From the NCBI GenBank assembly GCA_945862495.1, contig CAMAYM010000084.1:1-10951 (forward strand): a stretch of 10,951 nucleotides of DNA, in the 5' to 3' direction. The notes below the pieces were generated by a model that saw only the letters and a program-made list of their open reading frames with translations, did no database searches and was not told where the DNA came from. This DNA is from Bordetella parapertussis (GTDB lineage Bacteria; Pseudomonadota; Gammaproteobacteria; Burkholderiales; Burkholderiaceae_B). Numbering within the stretch: position 1 is the stretch's first letter; every line of letters begins with the position of its first letter. Shown here one piece after another: positions 5,088 to 10,951 of this stretch. Both the position numbers and the translations under genes were made by a program.

Positions 5088-7796
5088 ATGCGCACAGAGA
5101 CCGGCATCACGATTCGACGCGAAGACTACCGCCCCTTCGGTTTTCATATTCCCTCTGTTCACCTAGAGTTTGACTTAGACGCCAACTTGACTTGGGTTCG
5201 CGCTCAAATGGTAGTCGAACGCCGCAAAGATATTCCGGGCACCCGGGACTTCGTGTTGGACGGCGACGATCTTGCCTTGATCTCGATCCATCTTAATGGA
5301 GACCCACTCGATCTCGCCCGATACACACTGACTGAATCTCATCTTACGCTGATTGATCTACCCGATTACGCAGAAATCGTTATCGTTAGCACGTGCCAAC
5401 CTGCAAAAAATACAAGCCTTTCAGGTCTTTACGTATCTGGAAGCAGTCTATTCACGCAGTGTGAAGCCCAAGGTTTTAGAAAAATCACTTGGTTTCCTGA
5501 TCGCCCTGATGTGATGTCTGAGTATCACGTCACACTGCGCGGCCAGCGAGCGACTTACCCCTTGCTGCTCTCAAACGGCAATCTCGTCAGCAAAAAAGAA
5601 TTAGAAGATCAGCGCCACGAAGTGCAATGGCATGACCCCTTTGTCAAACCGAGTTACTTGTTTGCGCTCGTCGCGGGCGATTTCGCGTGTAGAGAGCACC
5701 AGACAACTACAGCAAGTGGTCGCAAAGTTTTGTTACAGGTTTACAGCGACCCCGGCACTGAAAACCAAACTGAATGGGCCATGGCATCACTCGAGCGCTC
5801 ACTGCGCTGGGATGAACAGCGCTTTGGATTAGAGCTTGATTTAGATCGCTTCATGATTGTGGCCGCCAGAGACTTCAATATGGGTGCGATGGAAAACAAA
5901 GGGCTCAATATTTTTAACGCTGCATACGTGCTAGCCAATCCAAACACCGCGACAGATTCTAACTATCAAGCGGTCGAAGCGGTCATCGGACACGAGTATT
6001 TTCATAATTGGACAGGCAACCGCGTGACCTGCCGTGACTGGTTCGAACTCAGTTTAAAGGAAGGTCTCACTGTCTTTCGCGATCAAGAATTTACAGCCGA
6101 CATGATGGCACAGGGCCTCAGTGCTGCAGCGGCTCAAAGTGCAAGAGCGATCAAGCGTATCGATGATGTCGTGACCTTGAGAGCTGCCCAGTTTCCCGAG
6201 GATAGCGGCCCAATGGCACACCCTATTCGTCCCGAAAGCTATCAAGAAATTGGTAATTTTTACACGGCCACTGTGTATGAAAAAGGGTCTGAAGTGATCC
6301 GTATGATGCACACCTTGTTAGGTGAAAAGGCGTTTCGTGCAGGAATGGACGAGTACTTTAGACGGCATGATGGCCAGGCCGTTACGTGCGATGACTTTGT
6401 CGATGCCATGAACTGGGCGTTACTACGTCAACATCCAGACAAAAACCTCACGCAATTTAAACGTTGGTACAGTCAAGCCGGCACACCTCGGGTCACCGCA
6501 TCACTTGAGTATGACGCGACCACGCAACGCTGCACATTGACCTTAACCCAGCAGTGCGCGCCCGTTGGCGTTGAAAAGCAATCAAATACGACCAAACTCC
6601 CCTTTCATATTCCAATCACGATTGGTTTGCTGGATGCCCAAGGGTGCGCCCTACCCCTCATCGTTAAAGATCAAGCGGGACTCACACCCACTGAGAGGAT
6701 GCTCGAACTCACCCAACCATCGCAAAGCTGGACATTTGATAACATCTCAAGCCGCCCCACCCCTTCACTTCTGCGAGACTTCTCAGCTCCCGTCAACCTC
6801 CTCTACCCTTACACCAGTAAAGAACTTGCCCTACTTTCTTCGCATGACAGCAATGCCTTCGCACGCTGGGAGTCTGGTCAAGAACTGGCGACACGTCAGA
6901 TTTTAAATATGGCCACCGCCTGGCGAGAAACGGGGCACGTTTGCAAGCCAGACCCCATCATGATTGAGGCCTGGGGTGCCATGCTCAAAGACAGTTCTGT
7001 CGATGCCGGCTATCAAGCACGCGCGCTGAGCTTACCCGTTGAAAAAACAGTGTTAGAGCGTATGGATGCAATGGACCCTGTCGCGGTGTCACATGCGCGC
7101 GCCGCGCTCAAACGCATCCTTGCACAACAGTACAGCGCTGAACTTTTCAATACTTATCATCAACAAGCAACGCCCGGAAGTTATTCACCCGCTCCGGGGC
7201 CAGCCGGAAAGCGTGCGCTTAAAAATCTCGCACTGTCTTTTCTGATTGCCGCCCAACATTCCGAGGCTATTAAATGTGCTTTTCAACAGTTCAATCATGC
7301 GACCAACATGACCGATCGCATGGCCGCCTTCGGTGCACTCACTCACGAGACGAACAGCCCGCGCACAAGTGACGCCATTATTCAGTTTTATGAAAACTGG
7401 CAGCATGACCCCCTAGTGATTGACAAGTGGTTTGCTGTGCAGGCTTCATCACCCTTGGTCAGGGCAGAAGGCATGCTTGGACTCATGTCGCATCCAGCCT
7501 TTACATTGCGCAATCCAAATCGCGCCAGAGCCGTGATTTTTCAATTTTGCATGGCCAATGTCTTGGGACTCCATGCCGAAGATGGCAGCGGCTATCGTTT
7601 TTGGGCAGATCAAGTGCTCGCGCTAGACGCGCTCAACCCAGAAATTGCCGCACGTTTAGCGCGCGCCTTTGATCAATGGGCGCGCTTTGTGCCAGCAGTG
7701 CGTGCGCAGATGCAACGTGAACTCCAACGCGTCGCTGCACACCCCGACTTATCACGCAACACGCTTGAAATCATTTCTAAAGCCTTGGCGCTGTAA
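5088..7796 (+). CDS. pepN: Aminopeptidase N (M1 family, PepN)
   Basis: Cytosolic zinc aminopeptidase of 902 residues that removes N-terminal amino acids late in protein turnover. The substrate-anchoring GAMEN motif is at 266-270, and the zinc motif HEYFH at 302-306 (His302, Glu303, His306) is completed by Glu325 in LKEGLTVF. Tyr397 in TVYEKG matches the transition-state tyrosine of E. coli PepN. An N-terminal beta domain (about 1-200), the catalytic thermolysin-like domain (about 200-460), a small beta domain and a long helical C-terminal domain follow the usual order. It is about 30 residues longer than the 870-residue E. coli enzyme; roughly 11 of these sit at about 338-350, just after the catalytic glutamate, as an Ala/Ser/Gln-rich insert. 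A good ribosome binding site precedes the start. fbp follows 50 bases downstream on the same strand and is probably cotranscribed, since no terminator lies between them. Confidence 0.97.
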   Translation: MRTETGITIRREDYRPFGFHIPSVHLEFDLDANLTWVRAQMVVERRKDIPGTRDFVLDGDDLALISIHLNGDPLDLARYTLTESHLTLIDLPDYAEIVIVSTCQPAKNTSLSGLYVSGSSLFTQCEAQGFRKITWFPDRPDVMSEYHVTLRGQRATYPLLLSNGNLVSKKELEDQRHEVQWHDPFVKPSYLFALVAGDFACREHQTTTASGRKVLLQVYSDPGTENQTEWAMASLERSLRWDEQRFGLELDLDRFMIVAARDFNMGAMENKGLNIFNAAYVLANPNTATDSNYQAVEAVIGHEYFHNWTGNRVTCRDWFELSLKEGLTVFRDQEFTADMMAQGLSAAAAQSARAIKRIDDVVTLRAAQFPEDSGPMAHPIRPESYQEIGNFYTATVYEKGSEVIRMMHTLLGEKAFRAGMDEYFRRHDGQAVTCDDFVDAMNWALLRQHPDKNLTQFKRWYSQAGTPRVTASLEYDATTQRCTLTLTQQCAPVGVEKQSNTTKLPFHIPITIGLLDAQGCALPLIVKDQAGLTPTERMLELTQPSQSWTFDNISSRPTPSLLRDFSAPVNLLYPYTSKELALLSSHDSNAFARWESGQELATRQILNMATAWRETGHVCKPDPIMIEAWGAMLKDSSVDAGYQARALSLPVEKTVLERMDAMDPVAVSHARAALKRILAQQYSAELFNTYHQQATPGSYSPAPGPAGKRALKNLALSFLIAAQHSEAIKCAFQQFNHATNMTDRMAAFGALTHETNSPRTSDAIIQFYENWQHDPLVIDKWFAVQASSPLVRAEGMLGLMSHPAFTLRNPNRARAVIFQFCMANVLGLHAEDGSGYRFWADQVLALDALNPEIAARLARAFDQWARFVPAVRAQMQRELQRVAAHPDLSRNTLEIISKALAL

Positions 7797-7846
7797 TCTT
7801 TCTCTACCTAGCCTACACTGTTACTTCATCATATCGACACTACAAC

Positions 7847-8863
7847 ATGAAACGTAAAACTCTCACCCAGTACCTCGTTGAACAGCAACGCGCTGAGCAC
7901 GCACTCGGATCAGAAGTACGCTTGCTCATTGAAATTGTCTCTAGAGCCTGCAAAACAATCAGCCATGCTGTCAGCAAAGGCGCTTTAGGCGGTGTATTAG
8001 GCAGCCTAGAAAGTGAGAACGTTCAAGGCGAAGTCCAAAAAAAGCTTGATGTGATTTCGAACGAAGTATTACTAGAGGCCAATGAGTGGGGTGGCCACCT
8101 TGCTGCAATGGCCTCCGAGGAGATGGAAACCATTCACCTCATCCCCAATCGCTACCCTAAAGGCGAATTTTTGTTGTTGTTCGACCCCTTGGATGGCTCC
8201 TCCAACATCGATATCAACGTCTCAATCGGTACGATTTTTTCTGTGCTTCGCGCGCCTGCCAGCGCCTCGGGACGTGAAATTACCGAAGAGGATTTTCTGC
8301 AGAAAGGCAGCACACAAGTTGTCGCGGGTTATGCAATTTATGGTCCTCAGACCATGCTGGTCCTGACAATCGGTCAAGGCGTCATGGGCTTTACGCTCGA
8401 CCGCGAAATGGGCTCATGGCTGTTGACGCATGAAAACATGACGATCCCTGTGGACACCAAAGAGTTTGCGATCAATATGTCGAATATGCGCCACTGGGCG
8501 CCTCCCGTGCGTCGCTATATCGACGAGTGCTTGGCCGGAAAAACAGGTGTACGCGGTAAAGATTTCAATACGCGCTGGATCGCAGCGATGGTCGCTGACG
8601 TGCATAGACTCATTACCCGCGGCGGTATTTTTATGTACCCTTGGGATGCCCGTGAACCCGGCAAACCAGGCAAGCTACGCCTGATGTACGAAGCCAACCC
8701 GATGAGCATGTTGGTTGAACAAGCGGGTGGCGCTTCGACTGACGGCACGCAACGTATCTTGGACATTCAACCTACTAGCCTGCATCAGCGCGTCGGCGTC
8801 GTGCTGGGCTCGAAAAATGAAGTTGAACTTGTGACGCGCTATCACCATGAGGCTAATAAGTAA
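7847..8863 (+). CDS. fbp: Class I fructose-1,6-bisphosphatase
   Basis: The 338-residue protein hydrolyses fructose 1,6-bisphosphate to fructose 6-phosphate, the committed step of gluconeogenesis, in the cytosol. Seen in the sequence: the metal-binding block DPLDGSSNIDIN (113-124) with Asp113 and Asp116, the acidic EEME (91-94) that supplies a further metal ligand in class I enzymes, Glu283 in YEANP, and an ISHAVSKGALGG segment (38-49) near the N-terminus. Length matches the family (332-338 in bacteria). The start at MKRKTLTQYL is typical of betaproteobacterial homologues, yet no Shine-Dalgarno sequence lies before it. The gene is downstream of pepN with a 50-base gap and is followed by a strong terminator. 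I see no frameshift or missing active-site residue. Confidence 0.97.
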   Translation: MKRKTLTQYLVEQQRAEHALGSEVRLLIEIVSRACKTISHAVSKGALGGVLGSLESENVQGEVQKKLDVISNEVLLEANEWGGHLAAMASEEMETIHLIPNRYPKGEFLLLFDPLDGSSNIDINVSIGTIFSVLRAPASASGREITEEDFLQKGSTQVVAGYAIYGPQTMLVLTIGQGVMGFTLDREMGSWLLTHENMTIPVDTKEFAINMSNMRHWAPPVRRYIDECLAGKTGVRGKDFNTRWIAAMVADVHRLITRGGIFMYPWDAREPGKPGKLRLMYEANPMSMLVEQAGGASTDGTQRILDIQPTSLHQRVGVVLGSKNEVELVTRYHHEANK

Positions 8864-8913
8864 GCCCAAACCTTTAAAAGGCTGCCAAGCCAATAGCGGT
8901 GTGACTGAGTCAA

Positions 8914-8948
8914 AAAAGCCTGCCGGTGGAGTATACCGGCAGGCTTTT
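8914..8948. terminator. Bidirectional intrinsic terminator between fbp and quinone reductase gene
   Basis: A perfect 14-base-pair stem (AAAAGCCTGCCGGT at 8914-8927 with ACCGGCAGGCTTTT at 8935-8948) closes a 7-base GGAGTAT loop. The A run on the left (8912-8917) and T run on the right let it work for both convergent genes. Confidence 0.93.
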
Positions 8949-8984
8949 CAACGCTCAGGTATGGCGACGCGAGTAGAAACGTGA

Positions 8985-9971
8985 TTAGTTCAAGGTAAAA
9001 ATCGTCGCGCCCGTTGTCTTGCGCGAAGCCAAGGCCGCTTGCGCCTCACCTGCTTGCTCGAGCGGATAGCGCTGGTCAATACGAATCTTGATCTTTTTGG
9101 CCAAGACCATTTCGAACAACTCGTCCGCAGCGGCCTGCATTTTTTCCGGGGTATTGACGTGTACGGCCAGAGTAGGACGTGTCACATACAAAGAACCTTT
9201 GGCAGCCAAAATGCCTAAGGAGACGCCTTCGACAGCACCTGAAGCATTACCGTAGCTCACCATCAAACCGCGAGGCTGCAAGCTATCGAGCGAAGTCATC
9301 CAGGTGTCTTTGCCCACGCCATCATAGACAACGGGAACTTTCTTGCCACCCGTCAGCTCAAGCACACGCTCAGCGACATTTTCCTTGGAATAGTCAATGA
9401 CTTCCCAAGCGCCATGGGCCTTAGCAAGCGCTGCTTTTTCTGGGCTGGAAGCGGTACCGATGACCTTGACACCTAGCGCCTTGGCCCACTGACACGCGAT
9501 CAGTCCGACACCACCTGCTGCTGCGTGAAACAAAATGGTTTCACCTTCTTTGATACGGTAGGTCTGGCGCAATAGATATTGAACAGTCAAGCCTTTAAGC
9601 ATCATGGCCGCGGCTTCTTCGAAGCTGATGCCGTCAGGCAGCTTGACGACTTGCGCAGCAGGTACGTTGCGCGCTTGGGCGTAAGCACCAATCGGGCTTT
9701 GACCATAGGCCACGCGATCACCTTCTTTGAAGCGCGTCACGGCCTTGCCAACTGCAGTTACCACGCCAGCACCCTCGAAGCCCAAACCATGCGGTAAAGG
9801 ACTCTTATACAGACCGTCGCGGAAGTAAATATCGATGAAATTCAGACCTGCAGCGTGCTGCTTGATCGTGATTTCGTTATCGCCTGGAGCAGGCACTTCA
9901 ACCTGAACGAGTTGCAAGACTTCAGGTCCGCCGTTTTTTTCAATGCGAATGGCTTTAACTAGATTGCTCAT
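8985..9971 (-). CDS. qor: Zinc-free NADPH:quinone oxidoreductase (QOR/zeta-crystallin type)
   Basis: Medium-chain dehydrogenase/reductase of 328 residues, the length of E. coli QorA (327). The N-terminal GroES-like domain contains GLNFIDIYFRDG (42-53) and GFEGAGVV (64-71). The nucleotide-binding Rossmann fold shows the AAGGVG motif (151-156) preceded by GLTVQYLLRQTY (127-138), the quinone reductase signature region. The catalytic-zinc and structural-zinc cysteines of alcohol dehydrogenases are absent, as expected for this subfamily. Such enzymes reduce quinones or other alpha,beta-unsaturated carbonyls with NADPH; the physiological acceptor is unknown. A GGAG ribosome binding site (9977-9980) stands five bases before the ATG. 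The gene is divergent from yebC and convergent with fbp, so it forms its own unit. The symbol follows similarity to E. coli Qor and is less sure than the family. Confidence 0.92.
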   Translation of the reverse strand: MSNLVKAIRIEKNGGPEVLQLVQVEVPAPGDNEITIKQHAAGLNFIDIYFRDGLYKSPLPHGLGFEGAGVVTAVGKAVTRFKEGDRVAYGQSPIGAYAQARNVPAAQVVKLPDGISFEEAAAMMLKGLTVQYLLRQTYRIKEGETILFHAAAGGVGLIACQWAKALGVKVIGTASSPEKAALAKAHGAWEVIDYSKENVAERVLELTGGKKVPVVYDGVGKDTWMTSLDSLQPRGLMVSYGNASGAVEGVSLGILAAKGSLYVTRPTLAVHVNTPEKMQAAADELFEMVLAKKIKIRIDQRYPLEQAGEAQAALASRKTTGATIFTLN

Positions 9972-10094
9972 GAGTGCTCCAGATAGTATAAAAGGAAGGC
10001 AAATTGCTAGAAATTACCAAAGATTTCATCACCCGCAAGTTTATATCGTACGCGGGGTAAAATGCACTTTTACCTCGACAAATTGCAGGAAACT
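9972..10094. promoter_or_regulatory. Divergent control region between qor and yebC
   Basis: These 123 bases serve the minus-strand quinone reductase gene and the plus-strand yebC-purD unit. A TAAAAT at 10058-10063 could be a -10 element for yebC, giving a leader of about 25 bases, but no good -35 is placed 16-18 bases upstream. On the minus strand TATACT (9985-9990) lies too close to the ribosome binding site to be the qor -10. Confidence 0.35.
10087..10090 (+). promoter_or_regulatory. Ribosome binding site deciding the yebC start
   Basis: AGGA with a four-base spacer to the ATG at 10095. Together with the conserved MAGHSKWA N-terminus it rules out the upstream in-frame ATG at 10062. Confidence 0.65.
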
Positions 10095-10826
10095 ATGGCC
10101 GGACACAGTAAATGGGCCAATATCCAGCACCGTAAAGGTCGCCAGGATGCCAAACGCGGAAAACTTTGGACCAAAATCATTCGTGAAGTCACGGTTGCTG
10201 CCCGCGCGGGCGGTGCCGATCCCGATGCAAATCCCAGACTCCGTATGGCTTGGGACAAGGCAACCGCAGCCAATATGCCCAAGGAAAATATTCAACGTGC
10301 CATTACGCGTGGCGCAGGGGGTGCCGATGGCGCCAACTACGACGAGATTCGTTACGAGGGTTATGGCGTTGGCGGTGCAGCAGTCGTTGTGGACTGCATG
10401 ACCGACAACCGGACCCGAACGGTGGCGGACGTGCGCCATGCGCTGTCTAAAAATGGTGGCAATCTCGGCCAAGAAGGCTCGGTCGCATTTATGTTCACTC
10501 ATTGTGGGCAGTTTGTTTTTGCGCCAGGCACCTCCGAGGACATTGTGATGGAAGCCGCGCTTGATGCCGGCGCAGACGATGTCGTGACAGACGAGGAAGG
10601 TGTGATCGAAGTCACCTGTGCCACGACCGCCTTTGCTGCGGTGCACGATGCCTTGCAAGCCAAAGGCCTTGTACCTGAAATGGCCGATATCGTGATGAAG
10701 CCCAACAATGAGGTTGAGCTCACAGGCGATGACGCAATCAAAATGCAAAAATTACTTGATGCTCTGGAGTCACTCGATGATGTCCAAGAGGTTTATACCA
10801 ACGCCGTCATGGATGAGCAGGACTAA
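10095..10826 (+). CDS. yebC: YebC/PmpR family (TACO1-type) protein
   Basis: The 243-residue product begins with the family-defining MAGHSKWANIQHRKG and continues with DAKRGKLWTKIIREV (18-32) and GNLGQEGSVAFMF (122-134). The three-domain layout ends in an acidic C-terminus. The family has been described both as a transcriptional regulator (PmpR, YebC) and, more recently, as a translation factor related to human TACO1 that helps ribosomes through difficult proline-rich stretches; either role would act in the cytosol. An in-frame ATG at 10062 would add 11 residues before the conserved start. The ATG at 10095 has AGGA (10087-10090) four bases upstream and is correct. purD starts 6 bases after the stop, so the two are surely cotranscribed. 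Confidence 0.96.
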   Translation: MAGHSKWANIQHRKGRQDAKRGKLWTKIIREVTVAARAGGADPDANPRLRMAWDKATAANMPKENIQRAITRGAGGADGANYDEIRYEGYGVGGAAVVVDCMTDNRTRTVADVRHALSKNGGNLGQEGSVAFMFTHCGQFVFAPGTSEDIVMEAALDAGADDVVTDEEGVIEVTCATTAFAAVHDALQAKGLVPEMADIVMKPNNEVELTGDDAIKMQKLLDALESLDDVQEVYTNAVMDEQD

Positions 10827-10832
10827 ATACGC

Positions 10833-10951
10833 ATGAAACTACTTGTTATTGGCTCTGGTGGCCGCGAGCACGCTTTAGCCTGGCGTTTATTGCAATCCAA
10901 ACGTGTTGAGCACGTATACGTGGCGCCCGGAAACGGTGGTACCGCGTTGAT
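10833..10951 (+). CDS. purD: Phosphoribosylamine-glycine ligase, N-terminal part (cut by window edge)
   Basis: Only the first 39 codons are present; the frame stays open to the end of the window. The translation begins MKLLVIGSGGREHALAW and continues to VYVAPGNGGTA, the nucleotide-fold N-terminus that is diagnostic of GAR synthetase. The full enzyme is an ATP-grasp ligase of about 420-430 residues that joins glycine to 5-phosphoribosylamine in the second step of de novo purine synthesis. The start lies 6 bases after the yebC stop. A possible ribosome binding site, AGGA at 10819-10822, overlaps the end of yebC with a rather long 10-base spacer. The yebC-purD order is common in Burkholderiales. 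Confidence 0.93.
   Translation, partial: MKLLVIGSGGREHALAWRLLQSKRVEHVYVAPGNGGTAL

Noticed and set aside
6565..6906. 113-codon plus-strand frame inside pepN
   Set aside because: It lies wholly within the intact pepN reading frame, resembles no family and is best explained as an out-of-frame shadow.
9985..9990. TATACT as a -10 element for qor
   Set aside because: A transcript starting about seven bases downstream would begin inside the GGAG ribosome binding site, leaving no room for a leader, and no -35 is present.
10041..10748. Long open frame (235 codons) on the minus strand opposite yebC
   Set aside because: yebC on the plus strand is a clear family match over the same bases. The antisense frame has no recognisable domain and no ribosome binding site was evident; it is a shadow of the yebC codon pattern.

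Overview
The window reads as chromosomal DNA of a betaproteobacterium, most likely a Burkholderiales member near the Alcaligenaceae. This rests on three things: a Bug/TctC-type periplasmic receptor (a family greatly expanded in Bordetella and its relatives), a Burkholderiales-type H-NS protein with the WTGRG motif, and the neighbour pairs pepN-fbp and yebC-purD. Base composition is moderate, with one very A+T-rich intergenic spacer. There is no tRNA, rRNA, CRISPR array, transposase or prophage gene, and no gene-free stretch exceeds 300 bases.

Left part (about 1-2349, minus strand): a nitrilase-superfamily amidase is followed by tldD through a 4-base ATGA overlap. Between 2350 and 2584 lies a spacer of about 81% A+T that separates this pair from a divergent H-NS-like gene at 2585. 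The H-NS gene ends in a strong bidirectional terminator (3003-3038).

Middle part (3057-4961, minus strand): a TauD/TfdA-family Fe(II)/2-oxoglutarate dioxygenase is followed by an orphan Bug-family solute-binding protein. This looks like a small catabolic uptake-and-oxidation pair. The substrate cannot be named from sequence, and no membrane transporter subunits or regulator are next to it.

Right part (5088 to the end): pepN (aminopeptidase N) and fbp (class I fructose-1,6-bisphosphatase) run on the plus strand, and a second bidirectional terminator (8914-8948) follows fbp. A zinc-free NADPH:quinone reductase-like gene comes next on the minus strand. It diverges from yebC, which is followed after 6 bases by purD; purD is cut by the window edge.

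Several upstream-most starts are unlikely. The amidase, the Bug receptor, the dioxygenase and yebC all have better internal ATG starts, judged by ribosome binding sites, the signal peptide or the family N-terminus. Most of the window is housekeeping. I see no convincing undescribed system; the regions most worth a second look are the dioxygenase-Bug pair and the A+T-rich H-NS control region.
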